Origin: Nitrospina sp052156635
GTDB lineage: Bacteria > Nitrospinota > Nitrospinia > Nitrospinales > Nitrospinaceae
Reading direction: 5' to 3'
DNA length: 64,000 bases
NCBI RefSeq assembly: GCF_052156635.1
Contig: NZ_JBQKUO010000005.1
Coordinates: forward strand, 85,510 to 149,509
Shown here: piece by piece, positions 1 through 9,279 of the stretch
Numbering within the stretch: position 1 is the first letter of the stretch
How the letters are laid out: each line of letters opens with the position of its first letter
Notes under the pieces: model-generated
What the model saw: the letters and a program-made list of their open reading frames with translations, nothing else
The model's database searches: none
Told to the model about the DNA's origin: nothing
Made by a program: the position numbers and the translations under genes

Positions 1-600
1 GAACACGAAGGAGATCAACCGGATACCGCTCTTTTCGACTGCGGCGACGGGTTGTACGCGGTGATTCCGCGCGGCCTCCCCGCGCTGGGAATCCGGTTTT
101 ACGGCCTGTTCATGCTGGCGCCCCTGCCGGTGCTCCTTGCCAGCGTCGTCGTCCTGGTGCTGTTTGGATTCAAAGATGACGTCTCGCTGAACGCAACCAC
201 CCTGGGAGTGTTTGCCATCTCGGTGGTGTTGATCGTCGGCCTCGTGCGTGTGATGCACCTCATCCTGCAAAACCGCGCGCTGTTTCCACGCAACTATTTC
301 GTCACCCTCGGCAAAAACGGCATCGCCATGCACTACTCGCGCAAGCACTTTCCGTTTCACAACCCGCGCGCATGGCTGACGTGGCACGACGTCAAGTCGG
401 TGGAGCCGGGCAGCGGACTCTTCCTGCCCGCGTTTTTGATCGGCCTGCCGTTCATCACTTATCCCAAAGTGCAGGGAGAGAACGGCGTGGAGGTGGACCT
501 TCCATTCCGCTTGTCCCGCGCCCGGCAGGCGGAACAGATGGAGGCGGTGCAGAACCTCATCCGCGACAACCTCGAATGGCGCAACGCTATTCGAAGTTGA
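1..600 (+). CDS. Membrane protein of unknown function, 5' end cut off by the window
   Basis: The frame is open from the first base, so this is the 3' part of a gene that begins outside the window; no start was assigned. The visible part has two strongly hydrophobic segments (around bases 100-160 and 205-260). They are followed by a soluble, aromatic-rich stretch with a Pro/Trp/His motif (NPRAWLTWHDV) of the sort seen in small bacterial membrane proteins with a PH-like domain. It ends 12 bases beyond the stop of the convergent dnaE gene, so the two 3' ends overlap slightly. I do not recognise a family with confidence. Confidence 0.6.
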   Translation, partial: EHEGDQPDTALFDCGDGLYAVIPRGLPALGIRFYGLFMLAPLPVLLASVVVLVLFGFKDDVSLNATTLGVFAISVVLIVGLVRVMHLILQNRALFPRNYFVTLGKNGIAMHYSRKHFPFHNPRAWLTWHDVKSVEPGSGLFLPAFLIGLPFITYPKVQGENGVEVDLPFRLSRARQAEQMEAVQNLIRDNLEWRNAIRS

Positions 601-3600
601 TCGAGTTTTCGCCAAGCAACTCCTCGATCTGCTCGATGATCTCGTCGCAGGGCTTCACCTTGAGTTCGCTCTGGACCGTGCGTTGTCTCGCCGGCCCCCC
701 TTCTGGAAACAGGAAATGCACAAGCAGTTGGTTGTTGCCGGGATGCCGCGCCAGCACGTCCTTGACCGAATGCAGGGTGGTCTTCTCCAGGCCCGGGGTG
801 CGGATGTGGACATGCACCGTTCCCTTCCAGTGATCCTTCGCTTCGGCGAGCGGACGAATCTCGTTCGCGATCACCTTCGGCCAGTTGTCGTCGGCTTCCA
901 CCGTGCCCTTGACGAGAATCGGACCGTCCTGATCCAGAATCTCCAGTGAGTTCCTGTACGTCTCCGGCCACACCGTCACCTCCACCGTGCCCTGCAAATC
1001 CTCGAGCGTCATGAGCGCCATCTTGTCGCCCTTCTTCGTGGTCTTGGTGATGATCTTGAACGGCACCCCCGCGATGCTGACTTCCTTTCCGTTCGGTCGC
1101 TCGGACAGGTTGGCGGAATTGGCGTCGGTGAACCACGCGATGTCTTTCTGGTACTTCATTAACGGGTGCCCGGACACGTAAAAGCCGATGGTCTCTTTCT
1201 CGAATTTCAGGCGGTCGTGGTCGCTCCATTCCTCCGCGGGTTCCGACGACACCGCAATGTCCTCTTCCTCTTCGCCCAGGAGATCGAACATGCTGGACTG
1301 ACCCAACTGCCGGTCGCGCTGGCGAGACTGTCCGATATCCATGTACGCCTGCAGGTGCTTCATCATCCCCGCCCGGCTTTCACCTACGGAGTCGAACGCG
1401 CCGCTTTTGATCAGGCTTTCGATGACACGCTTGTTCACCTTGTTGAGGTCCACCGATTCGCAGAACTGCTTGAGCGAGGTGAACTCACCCACCTGGTTGC
1501 GCGTATCGATGATGATGTCGATGGCCGACGCGCCGACGTTCTTGATCGCTCCCAGCCCGAACACCAGCTTGTCTTCGTGGATCGAGAAGTCGCGGAAACT
1601 GCGGTTGACGTCCGGCGGCATCATCTGGATGCCCATCTCGCGGCAGTCGTTGATGTAACGGATCACCTTGTCGGTGTTGTCCATTTCGCTGGTGATCAGC
1701 GCACCGAAAAACTGGAGCGGGTAATGCGCCTTGAGATACGCGGTCTGGTAGGAGATGAGGGCGTACGCGGCGCTGTGCGACTTGTTGAATCCGTAACCCG
1801 CGAATTTTTCCATCAGGTCGAAGATACGTTCGGACTTTTTGTCCGGAATCTTGTTCTTGTGACTGCCCTGGTAGAACTTCTCACGCTGCTGCGCCATCTC
1901 CTCCGGTTTTTTCTTGCCCATGGCGCGGCGCAGGAGGTCGGCATCGCCCAGCGTGAAGCCCGCCAGCACGTTGGCGATCTTCATGACCTGCTCCTGGTAC
2001 AGGATGACGCCGTGCGTCTCTTTCAGGATGTCCTTCAACTGCGGCAGTTCGTATTTCTCCTCGAGCGTGCCGTGCTTGCGCTTGACGTAGTCGTCCACCA
2101 TGCCGCTCTCCAGCGGACCCGGACGGAACAGCGCGAGGAGCGCGATGATGTCCTCAAAGCTGTCCGGCTTCATCTTGAGCAGAAGGTCGCGCATGCCGGA
2201 GCTTTCCAGCTGGAACACGCCGCGCGTCCGGGCCTCGCTCAACAGCTTGTAGGTTTCGGAATCGTCTTTCGGGATGGCGTCGAAGTCGAGCTCCGTGCCC
2301 TCCGACTCGCGGATCAACCGAAGCGCGTTGTGGATGACGGTGAGCGTCCGCAGGCCGAGGAAGTCCATCTTCAGCAACCCCAGCTTTTCGATGTTGTTCA
2401 TCGAAAACTGGGTCACGATTTCATCGTTGTTGCCCTTGTACAACGGCAGGAACTCGGTGAGCGGTTTGGGCGAAATCACCACGCCCGCCGCGTGGGTGGA
2501 GCAGTGACGCGGCAGGCCTTCCAGCTTGAGGGCGATGTCGAGCAATTCCTTTATATTTTCGTTTTCCTTCGACATCTCCTTGAAACGCGGCTCCTCGTTC
2601 ATCGCGTCGGTGAGCGTGATGTTCAGCCGGTTGGGCACCAGCTTGGCGATCTTGTCCACTTCGCCGTAGGTCAGGCCCAGCACGCGGCCGACGTCGCGGA
2701 TGACGCCCTTCGCGTTCATACTGCCGAAGGTGATGATCTGTGTGACGAAATCGTGGCCGCCGTATTTTTCCGTGACGTATTTGATGACGTCGTCGCGCTT
2801 TTCCATGCAGAAGTCGATGTCGATATCCGGCATGCTGACGCGTTCCGGGTTCAGAAAGCGCTCGAACAGGAGGCCGTAGTGGATGGGATCGAGGTTGGTG
2901 ATGCGAAGCGAGTAGGCGACCAGGCTTCCCGCCGCCGAACCGCGGCCGGGTCCGACGGGAATGCCGTTCTCCCGCGCGTACCGTATGAAGTCCCACACGA
3001 TGAGAAAATAACCCGGATAGCCCATCTTCCTGATGATGGCAAGTTCCTCGTCCAGCCGGTCCTCGTACACCGCGCGGTCGTACTCCTGCCCCGCCCTGTC
3101 CATTTCCTCATACCGCTCCTGCAGTCCCAGCCGCGATTGTTCTTCCAGATACGAGTACAGCGTGTGCGCTTCGGGCACCGGGTATTCCGGCAGGTTGTCC
3201 CTTCCGGTTTCAAGGTCCAGGTTGCACCGCTCGGCGATCTTGATGGTGTTCTCGATCGCCTCCGGGATCTCACGGAACATCGCCTCCATTTCCTGCGGCG
3301 ACTTGAAGTAATACTCGTCCGAGTGGTACTTCATGCGATAGGGATCGTCCATCGTCTTGCCGGTTTGCAGGCAGAGGAGGATTTCGTGCGAACGGAAATC
3401 TTCCTGGTCGAGGTAATGGCAGTTGTTGGTGGCGACGACGGGGAGGTCGAGTTTCCTGCCGATCTCAATCAGACCCTTGTTGATCGGTTCCTGCCAGTCC
3501 AGCTTGTGGTTCTGCAGTTCCAGATAGAAGTTGTCCTCGCCCATGATGTCCTTGTACTGCTCAGCCATCTTGAGCGCGCGCGGCAGGTTTTCCTTGTTGA

Positions 3601-4051
3601 TGTAATGGGCGAGCTCGCCGCGGTTGCAGGAGCTGAGGGCGATCAGGCCTTCGGCATGCTGGGCAAGCAGCTCCTTGTCGATGCGCGGCTTGTAATAGAA
3701 ACCTTCCAGGTAACCGGAGGTCACCAGCTTGACCAGGTTCTGGTAGCCGGTCTGGTTGCGGGCGAGCAGGATGAGGTGGTGGGCGGCGTCGCGCAGCCGG
3801 AAATTGTCGTCTTTCTTCAACCGGCTTTCCGGAGCGACATACACCTCACACCCGATGATGGGTTTGAGACCGTGCTTGCGTGCGCCCTGGTAGAACTCCA
3901 TCGCCCCGAACAGGTTGCCGTGGTCGGTCATCGCCACCGCCGGCATCTTGAACTCTTCGGCGCGCTTGAACAATGCCTCGTGGCGAAGCGACGAGTCCAG
4001 CAAGCTGAAATGCGTGTGCACGTGCAGGTGCACAAAATTGGAATGACGCAT
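587..4051 (-). CDS. dnaE: DNA polymerase III alpha subunit
   Basis: Replicative DNA polymerase catalytic subunit, 1154 residues, the usual DnaE length. The N-terminal PHP domain begins with HLHVHTHFSLLDS (about residues 8-20) and continues with MTDHGNLFG. The polymerase core has GPGRGSAAGS (about 367-376) and the metal-binding PDIDIDF motif (408-414) carrying two catalytic aspartates. RRAMGKKKPEEM and an FNKSHSAAYA segment follow, then a C-terminal OB-fold region. The ATG is preceded by AAGGACAGGA at good spacing. It lies 45 bases downstream of ald on the same strand, so co-transcription is possible. Nothing looks unusual. Confidence 0.98.
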   Translation of the reverse strand: MRHSNFVHLHVHTHFSLLDSSLRHEALFKRAEEFKMPAVAMTDHGNLFGAMEFYQGARKHGLKPIIGCEVYVAPESRLKKDDNFRLRDAAHHLILLARNQTGYQNLVKLVTSGYLEGFYYKPRIDKELLAQHAEGLIALSSCNRGELAHYINKENLPRALKMAEQYKDIMGEDNFYLELQNHKLDWQEPINKGLIEIGRKLDLPVVATNNCHYLDQEDFRSHEILLCLQTGKTMDDPYRMKYHSDEYYFKSPQEMEAMFREIPEAIENTIKIAERCNLDLETGRDNLPEYPVPEAHTLYSYLEEQSRLGLQERYEEMDRAGQEYDRAVYEDRLDEELAIIRKMGYPGYFLIVWDFIRYARENGIPVGPGRGSAAGSLVAYSLRITNLDPIHYGLLFERFLNPERVSMPDIDIDFCMEKRDDVIKYVTEKYGGHDFVTQIITFGSMNAKGVIRDVGRVLGLTYGEVDKIAKLVPNRLNITLTDAMNEEPRFKEMSKENENIKELLDIALKLEGLPRHCSTHAAGVVISPKPLTEFLPLYKGNNDEIVTQFSMNNIEKLGLLKMDFLGLRTLTVIHNALRLIRESEGTELDFDAIPKDDSETYKLLSEARTRGVFQLESSGMRDLLLKMKPDSFEDIIALLALFRPGPLESGMVDDYVKRKHGTLEEKYELPQLKDILKETHGVILYQEQVMKIANVLAGFTLGDADLLRRAMGKKKPEEMAQQREKFYQGSHKNKIPDKKSERIFDLMEKFAGYGFNKSHSAAYALISYQTAYLKAHYPLQFFGALITSEMDNTDKVIRYINDCREMGIQMMPPDVNRSFRDFSIHEDKLVFGLGAIKNVGASAIDIIIDTRNQVGEFTSLKQFCESVDLNKVNKRVIESLIKSGAFDSVGESRAGMMKHLQAYMDIGQSRQRDRQLGQSSMFDLLGEEEEDIAVSSEPAEEWSDHDRLKFEKETIGFYVSGHPLMKYQKDIAWFTDANSANLSERPNGKEVSIAGVPFKIITKTTKKGDKMALMTLEDLQGTVEVTVWPETYRNSLEILDQDGPILVKGTVEADDNWPKVIANEIRPLAEAKDHWKGTVHVHIRTPGLEKTTLHSVKDVLARHPGNNQLLVHFLFPEGGPARQRTVQSELKVKPCDEIIEQIEELLGENSINFE

Positions 4052-4096
4052 GGGGCGTCCTGTCCTTACAAAAGTTGATCGAACCGGAGTGGCCGG

Positions 4097-5209
4097 TCAG
4101 TCCAGCAGTTTTTCAAACGGCAGGTATTCCATTCCCAGTGCCTCGGCCACGGCTGGGTGCGTGACGTGCCCCTTGTACACGTTGAGTCCGTGGCGGAGCG
4201 GCTGGCTTTCCATCAGCGCCGTCTTGAATCCCTTGCGCGCCAGTTCCCGGGCATACGGCAGAGTGGCGTTGGTCAACGCGTAGGTGGAGGTCCGCGCCAC
4301 CGCCCCCGGCATGTTGGCCACGCAGTAATGGATGACCCCCTCCACTTCAAAAATCGGGTTTGAGTGCGTGGTCGGGCGTGAGGTTTCCAGGATGCCGCCC
4401 TGGTCGATGCCCACATCCACCACGACCGATCCCGTCCGCATGTTCTTCAGCATATCGCGCGTGATGAGCCGCGGCGACCGCGCTCCCGTGAGCAACACCG
4501 CGCCAATGACCAAATCCGCCATAGCCGTGTACTCACGCAAATTGAGTTTGTTCGACATGATGGTCTTCACGCGTCCGCCGAAAATGTCGTCAACGAAACG
4601 CAGGCGTTCGAGATCGATGTCCAGCAGGGTCACCCGCGCACTGGTGCCGATCGCCATCTTCGCCGCGTTGATTCCGACGATGCCGCCGCCGATGATGACG
4701 ATGTGTCCCGGATCGACTCCCGGCACCCCCCCCAGCAGGATGCCGCGTCCGCCGTTTTCGCGCTCCAGGTACTTCGCGCCTTCGTGCACGGACATGCGGC
4801 CCGCCACCTCGCTCATTGGGACCAGAAGCGGCAGGGAACCGTCCTCCAACTGGACGGTCTCATAGGCAATGCCCGCCACCTTGCGGTCGAGCAGGCCCTG
4901 GGTGAGTTCCGGAGCCGGCGCCAGATGCAGGTAAGTGTACAGGATCTGGTTTTCGCGCAGGCGTGGAAACTCCTCCGGCAGGGGCTCCTTGACCTTGATG
5001 ATCATGTCCGCCTGCTCGAACACCTCCTTGCAGGAAAGGATTTTCGCTCCCGTGCAGCCGTAATCGTCGTCGGAGATGCCGCTCCCCTCTCCTGCGGACT
5101 CCTCCACCAGTACGGTGTGGCCATCGGCGATGAGCTCCGTCACCCCCGCCGGGGTCATGGACACGCGGTATTCATCTTCCTTGATTTCTTTTGGGACACC
5201 AATAATCAT
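4097..5209 (-). CDS. ald: Alanine dehydrogenase
   Basis: NAD-dependent L-alanine dehydrogenase, interconverting alanine with pyruvate and ammonium in the cytoplasm. The 370-residue length is typical. It opens with MIIGVPKEIKEDEYRVSMTP, in which the Arg near position 15 is the substrate-binding residue of the family. VKEPLPEEF, a YLHLAP histidine segment and a Rossmann motif (IIGGGIVGINAAKMA) follow. The family also includes transhydrogenase alpha subunits, but the length and continuous C-terminal region fit Ald. dnaE lies 45 bases downstream. With gdhA at 45-46 kb, the window carries two ammonium-linked amino acid dehydrogenases. Confidence 0.95.
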   Translation of the reverse strand: MIIGVPKEIKEDEYRVSMTPAGVTELIADGHTVLVEESAGEGSGISDDDYGCTGAKILSCKEVFEQADMIIKVKEPLPEEFPRLRENQILYTYLHLAPAPELTQGLLDRKVAGIAYETVQLEDGSLPLLVPMSEVAGRMSVHEGAKYLERENGGRGILLGGVPGVDPGHIVIIGGGIVGINAAKMAIGTSARVTLLDIDLERLRFVDDIFGGRVKTIMSNKLNLREYTAMADLVIGAVLLTGARSPRLITRDMLKNMRTGSVVVDVGIDQGGILETSRPTTHSNPIFEVEGVIHYCVANMPGAVARTSTYALTNATLPYARELARKGFKTALMESQPLRHGLNVYKGHVTHPAVAEALGMEYLPFEKLLD

Positions 5210-5373
5210 ATGTAAGCTTTGGGGAATGGATTGTGGACCAGGAAAACGGTCCTAAAGCTGATGAGGAAACGCGATTTCCGGCCGATTGCTATTTACCCGG
5301 AAATCCTATAAATTATTACATCAAAATGCACTCCCGCAACATCTAAATTAAGAGACACCCGGAGGAATTGGAA

Positions 5374-6180
5374 TTGGATGAGGCAGTGAACACCAAATTC
5401 GACCAGATGTTTCAGGTCCAGTATTTCGCGCCGGAAAAAATGCTGGATCTCGATGAAAAGGACCTGGGTCTCGAGGAATTGAAACACCTTGCGGAATGGG
5501 AAATCTTTCCTGAGGTGGAAAAGCTGTACATCAGCAACAACCAGCTGACCGATGCGGCGATCGAAACCCTCGAACAGGTCTCCGGGAACCTCCAGTCTCT
5601 GTACCTGAACCACAATTTGCTGGGAGACGGTGCGGCCAGGAGCCTTGCCCGGTCGGAGTGGGTCAAGCCGCTCAAATGCCTGATGCTGGAGGCCAACGCC
5701 ATCACCGCTGAAGGCGCGAAGGCACTGGCGAATTCGACCCACTTTCAAAACCTGGAAGAGTTGTTTCTCGATTTCAATCCCATCGGTCCGGAGGGCGTGA
5801 AGGCCATTGCCGAATCCCCCAATTTCCCGAATCTCAAGGCACTTCACCTGGACAGCACCCAGATGGGCGACGAGGGGGCGGTGGCCCTGGCCAATTCCAA
5901 AACCCTGACCGGCATCGAGCGCCTCTACCTTTGTTCCAACCGCATCGGAAATGAAGGGGCTCTGGCGCTTTCGCAGTCGGAAAACCTCAAAACCCTGCGC
6001 GTGCTCAGTATCTGGCGAAACGAAATCCGCGACGCGGGCGGGCAGGCCATGATCGCCTCCAGCACATTCGACAGGCTGGAGCGGCTTTACATGAGCCTGA
6101 ACCTGATGGATCCGCCGGTGATTCAGGAAATCCGCAATTCGGCGCTGGCACAGCGCCTGGTCACGCTGGTCATGGATTAG
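5374..6180 (+). CDS. Leucine-rich repeat protein (ribonuclease-inhibitor type)
   Basis: A 268-residue protein made almost entirely of leucine-rich repeats of the ribonuclease-inhibitor class. Repeats of about 25 residues carry patterns such as LEELFLDFNPIGPEGVKAIA, LKALHLDSTQMGDEGAVALA and IERLYLCSNRIGNEGALALS. No signal peptide or membrane segment is visible, so it is probably a cytoplasmic binding scaffold of unknown partner. The start is TTG at 5374, eight bases after GGAGG (5361-5365); an upstream in-frame TTG at 5368 is too close to that site. A 37-residue membrane peptide follows 11 bases downstream. Confidence 0.85.
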   Translation: MDEAVNTKFDQMFQVQYFAPEKMLDLDEKDLGLEELKHLAEWEIFPEVEKLYISNNQLTDAAIETLEQVSGNLQSLYLNHNLLGDGAARSLARSEWVKPLKCLMLEANAITAEGAKALANSTHFQNLEELFLDFNPIGPEGVKAIAESPNFPNLKALHLDSTQMGDEGAVALANSKTLTGIERLYLCSNRIGNEGALALSQSENLKTLRVLSIWRNEIRDAGGQAMIASSTFDRLERLYMSLNLMDPPVIQEIRNSALAQRLVTLVMD

Positions 6181-6191
6181 GAGGGTTAGAC

Positions 6192-6305
6192 GTGGACTAC
6201 AAATACACCTACAGCAAGCTGTTCAACGTTTTGTTTCACATCGGCGTGATCTTCAACGTCCTGCTGGTGATCTGGCTCTACCTGGTTTTCTTCAAAATTA
6301 TTTAG
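6192..6305 (+). CDS. Small single-span membrane protein (37 residues)
   Basis: A short frame from GTG at 6192 to TAG at 6303-6305. AGGAGG (6179-6184), overlapping the stop of the LRR gene, sits seven bases before the GTG, which strongly supports translation. The product has a short basic/aromatic head (VDYKYTYSKLF) and one hydrophobic helix of about 24 residues ending in FFKII. It is almost certainly co-translated with the LRR gene and may anchor or partner it. Function unknown. Confidence 0.6.
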   Translation: MDYKYTYSKLFNVLFHIGVIFNVLLVIWLYLVFFKII

Positions 6306-6319
6306 GGAAGAACATCAAA

Positions 6320-6333
6320 CGGGCTTGCGCCCG
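6320..6333 (-). terminator. Hairpin downstream of bpt
   Basis: The inverted repeat CGGGC-TTGC-GCCCG lies just after the bpt stop. Read on the minus strand it is followed by TTTGATGTT, a weak T-tract. It sits between convergent genes, where an intrinsic terminator is expected. Confidence 0.5.
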
Positions 6334-6335
6334 GA

Positions 6336-7130
6336 TCAGAGCGACTGCACCACCCTGGCGGAATGGGATGCGGCCTTGACCAGAGCGTCGTTGTTCACCC
6401 AGTACACCTGACTTTCCGGCACCAGGAAGTCGCCCTGAGCATTGCGGAAGGGCCGCCACTCATTGTTGATGTAAATTTCGTTGGGTCGAAAGTTGGCCTT
6501 GTATGCCAGCGAGTGGTTGTGTGAAATGAAGTAGCCCATGTAATAGTAAGGAATGCCCCGCCTCTGGCAAAGTTGGATTTGCTTGAGCACGCTGAAGGTG
6601 CCCAGACTCATCTGCGATACCGGATTGCTGTAAAAGGTATAGATTGCAGAGAAAGACCGCTGGGTCACATCCGCCAGCGCCACCCCCACCAGTTCGCCGT
6701 TGTAATAATACTCAAACTCGATTCCGAACGGAGTGTTCACGTAAAACGACAGGCGGAAGTTCTGCTCGTCCTCCACATCGTCCTGAAGGGCGTGGAACCG
6801 TTTCTTGTGCTCGAGGTAGAGGCGGAATTTTTCCTTGGTGAACTGGGGCAGCCCCATGCGGATTTCAATGCCCTCGCAGGCCTTGAGCGCCCGTTTCTGG
6901 CTCCTCGTCATGCGGAATTCCTCCACACGCACACGAATGGGCACACATTGGTGGCAGTTTCCGCAACGGGGGCGGAAATAGTACTCCCCGAAATGACGCA
7001 TGCCGTGCGCCAGCATGTAGTCGAATTCGACTTCTGAGATATCCTCCAGCAGGTACTCTTCGAACAAGGACTGACGGTCCTTGAAGTAGCCGCACTGAAA
7101 CGGTTTGGAATCAATAAAATGGGCGAGCAT
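6336..7130 (-). CDS. bpt: Aspartate/glutamate leucyltransferase (ATE1/Bpt family)
   Basis: Transfers leucine from leucyl-tRNA to N-terminal Asp or Glu of proteins, marking them for ClpS/ClpAP-type degradation (N-degron pathway). Family marks are CGYFKDRQ near the N terminus, the cysteine cluster YYFRPRCGNCHQCVPIRV, the Gcn5-like segment YYNGELVGVALAD and the C-terminal PYYYMGYFISH. I start at ATG 7130, which has GGGG eight bases upstream, rather than at the in-frame GTG at 7148, which has no ribosome-binding site. The 264-residue length is slightly above the family's usual 230-250. Confidence 0.9.
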   Translation of the reverse strand: MLAHFIDSKPFQCGYFKDRQSLFEEYLLEDISEVEFDYMLAHGMRHFGEYYFRPRCGNCHQCVPIRVRVEEFRMTRSQKRALKACEGIEIRMGLPQFTKEKFRLYLEHKKRFHALQDDVEDEQNFRLSFYVNTPFGIEFEYYYNGELVGVALADVTQRSFSAIYTFYSNPVSQMSLGTFSVLKQIQLCQRRGIPYYYMGYFISHNHSLAYKANFRPNEIYINNEWRPFRNAQGDFLVPESQVYWVNNDALVKAASHSARVVQSL

Positions 7131-7437
7131 AAATAAAGCCCCAGACACCTATGGGACAGTTCGGATTAACAGGTCGTCATAACAACTAAAATGAATTTTA
7201 TACCATTTTGGCGGCGAAATGTAGGGTGAAGGCCGGATTTGCCACCCAGCTTTGAAATTGCCGGGGTCTGATCCCACCCTGTATGGAGCTGCGTTTTGCA
7301 CAAATCCCGCCCTTCAGGGTCAAACCGTTGTAACGCAGGGAGTTTTGTGCTTTACTTCCGGCGACAGGGGCGCAACACAATCTATCCATATTTCGATAAC
7401 CCCGCCCGGTGAACCCACCGGAAAAAGGGAACCGGCC

Positions 7438-8115
7438 TTGAACGTATCGGTCATCATACCGACCTGGAACGAATCCCGCCTGCTCCCGGATACGCTGGAG
7501 CGGCTGACCCGGATCGCGCCATACGAAATCCTGATCGGCGACGGCGGCAGTGACGACGACACCCGGTCCATCGCCGAGCGGCGCGGGGTGCGCTTTATCG
7601 AATCCCAGCGCGGCCGGGCGCCACAGATGAACGCCGCCGCCGGGCACGCAAAAGGCGATCTCCTGCTGTTTCTGCATGCCGACAGCCACCTGGAAGAGGC
7701 GGGATTCCAGCGCATGGTTGCCGTGATGAAACGAGGCCACCACATCGGCGGCGCTTTCAGCCTGGCGATCGACTCCGAAAAGCCCGCTTTGCAGACCATT
7801 TCGCGCCTGGCCACCCTGCGTTCACGCTACCTGAACCTGGTGTACGGGGACCAGGGCATTTTCGTTCGGCCGGAGGTGTTTCACGAACTGGGAGGTTTTT
7901 CTCCCTTGCCCATCTGCGAGGACCTGGATTTCTTTCGCCGCCTTAAAAAACGCGGCCGGACGGTGATCCTGCGGGAGGCTGTTTCCACCTCTGCGCGCCG
8001 CTGGCATGCCGAGGGACTGATTTGGACCACTTCGCGCAATATTCTGATCGCTTCCCTTTTTTTGATGGGGTTTTCTCCGGCCCGGCTGAGCAAATGGTAC
8101 CCGCCCAAACGGTGA
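7438..8115 (+). CDS. Glycosyltransferase family 2 (TIGR04283-like)
   Basis: A short (225-residue) GT-A fold glycosyltransferase without membrane domains. The N terminus NVSVIIPTWNE and the IGDGGSDDDT nucleotide-binding segment are typical, followed by AAGHAKGDLLLFLHADS (DxD-like Asp) and YGDQGIFVRPEVF. Length and motifs match the small GT2 group called TIGR04283 (often labelled rSAM-associated transferase 2). The frame is open further upstream, but AAGGGA at 7425-7430 places the start at TTG 7438, and the homologous region begins there. The substrate cannot be read from the sequence. Confidence 0.85.
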   Translation: MNVSVIIPTWNESRLLPDTLERLTRIAPYEILIGDGGSDDDTRSIAERRGVRFIESQRGRAPQMNAAAGHAKGDLLLFLHADSHLEEAGFQRMVAVMKRGHHIGGAFSLAIDSEKPALQTISRLATLRSRYLNLVYGDQGIFVRPEVFHELGGFSPLPICEDLDFFRRLKKRGRTVILREAVSTSARRWHAEGLIWTTSRNILIASLFLMGFSPARLSKWYPPKR

Positions 8116-8125
8116 CCCAAAACCC

Positions 8126-8155
8126 TTGAAAGGCCGAAAGCCTAAATTATATAAT
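8126..8155 (+). promoter_or_regulatory. Sigma70-type promoter for the redox operon
   Basis: TTGAAA (8126-8131) and a perfect TATAAT (8150-8155) are separated by 18 bases, about 50 bases before the ATG at 8204. It is one of the cleanest housekeeping-type promoters in the window and would start the five-gene redox operon. Confidence 0.6.
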
Positions 8156-8203
8156 GTCTGAAAACATACATCCTCAATCCCACCCTTTCACTACCGGATA
8201 ATC

Positions 8204-8674
8204 ATGGGAAAGAAAAAGTCCAAAAAGAACCAGAAGCCGCTGGCGTCTGCCAAACCCAGCAAAAAATACACGCTCCCGGGGGTGTTCGGTGCCGTGGTGG
8301 GAGCGATCCTGTTCGGCGGATACCTGTACCTCCAACCGGCTCCCACACCGGTGGCCCCGGCCACGGGCAACCTGATTGAGACACGTCCGGTATTGACCCC
8401 GGCCCTGTTCACCGGCAAGGCGGCACTCGCCTACCGGTACGCGGCGGAAATCCCGAAAGTGATCGACAGCCAGTTCTGCTATTGTTACTGCAAACGGGAC
8501 CACGGCCACAAAACGCTCCTGACCTGCTTCACCACCATGCACGGCTCCAAGTGCGGAGTGTGCATCGACGAAGTGATCTACGCGTACGAACTGTACAAAT
8601 CCGGCAAGACTCTCGATGAAATCGTGAAAGCGGTGGATGACCGGTTTTACCGCCCCTACAAACGGCACCTGTAA
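8204..8674 (+). CDS. Membrane-anchored CYCYC / PCYCGC-type cysteine-rich protein
   Basis: A 156-residue protein with a very basic N terminus (MGKKKSKKNQK), one transmembrane helix (about residues 27-45) and an exported domain. That domain carries the cysteine cluster FCYCYCKRDHGH, then LTCF and KCGVC. This fits the PCYCGC-motif family of exported proteins, here with CYCYC in place of PCYCGC. The eight clustered Cys/His residues suggest metal or disulfide chemistry on the outer face of the membrane. It is first in an operon with a TlpA thioredoxin, a His/Met-rich protein, cytochrome b and a glutaredoxin-like protein. Confidence 0.75.
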   Translation: MGKKKSKKNQKPLASAKPSKKYTLPGVFGAVVGAILFGGYLYLQPAPTPVAPATGNLIETRPVLTPALFTGKAALAYRYAAEIPKVIDSQFCYCYCKRDHGHKTLLTCFTTMHGSKCGVCIDEVIYAYELYKSGKTLDEIVKAVDDRFYRPYKRHL

Positions 8675-9265
8675 TTGAACGATCGGACCCAGAAAAAGAA
8701 AATGGAACACGTCCTGGAAAAGAAACCTGTCAGCGTCTATATCCCCTACTCCCTGCTTGCGGCGGCCCTTTTGTTTATTTTTTTGAAGGCGCTGGACAAC
8801 GTGCCGCCGAAACCCTTCGAGACGGAGTACCCGGCGGAGGCGTTCCTGGCACCCAACTTCGAACTGCCCACCCTGAACGGCGGCAAGATCTCCCTCAAGG
8901 ACTACCGCGGCAAAGTGGTGTTCATCAACTTCTGGGCCACGTGGTGCGCCACCTGCAAGGTGGAGATGCCCTCCATGCAGAAGGTGTACGACAAGTTCAA
9001 GGACCGGGGATTCGAAATGCTGACCATCAGCGTGGACAAGGATCAGAAACTGATCCAGCCGTTCATGGAAGAATACAACCTCACGTTCCCGGTCCTGCTC
9101 GACCCGGATGAGGAAATCGCCAAGCAGGTGTACAAGACCACCGGCGTGCCGGAGACGTTCATCGTCAGCAAAAACGGCGTCATCGTGCACAAGGCCATCG
9201 GACCGAGGGACTGGGCGACGGAAGACGCGATGGCCGCATTCCAGCAACTCGTGGAGCAATCCTGA
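8675..9265 (+). CDS. TlpA/ResA-type membrane-anchored thioredoxin
   Basis: Periplasm-facing thiol-disulfide oxidoreductase, 196 residues. It has one transmembrane helix (about 22-39), then a redoxin domain with APNFELPTLNGG, INFWATWCATC (active-site CATC at about 91-94) and GVPETFIVS (cis-Pro). It begins directly after the stop of the preceding gene (TAATTG). ATG at 8702 is an alternative start; neither has a strong ribosome-binding site. Proteins of this type reduce apocytochrome c or copper-binding cysteines, and the cysteine-rich product of the preceding gene is an obvious candidate partner (inference). Confidence 0.88.
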   Translation: MNDRTQKKKMEHVLEKKPVSVYIPYSLLAAALLFIFLKALDNVPPKPFETEYPAEAFLAPNFELPTLNGGKISLKDYRGKVVFINFWATWCATCKVEMPSMQKVYDKFKDRGFEMLTISVDKDQKLIQPFMEEYNLTFPVLLDPDEEIAKQVYKTTGVPETFIVSKNGVIVHKAIGPRDWATEDAMAAFQQLVEQS

Positions 9266-9279
9266 GGAGTGACCCGGAT

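Noticed and set aside
1166..4078. A 970-residue open frame on the plus strand
   Set aside because: It lies entirely antisense to dnaE and its composition (runs of His, Val, Arg, Leu) is that of a codon-bias shadow; dnaE has full motif support.
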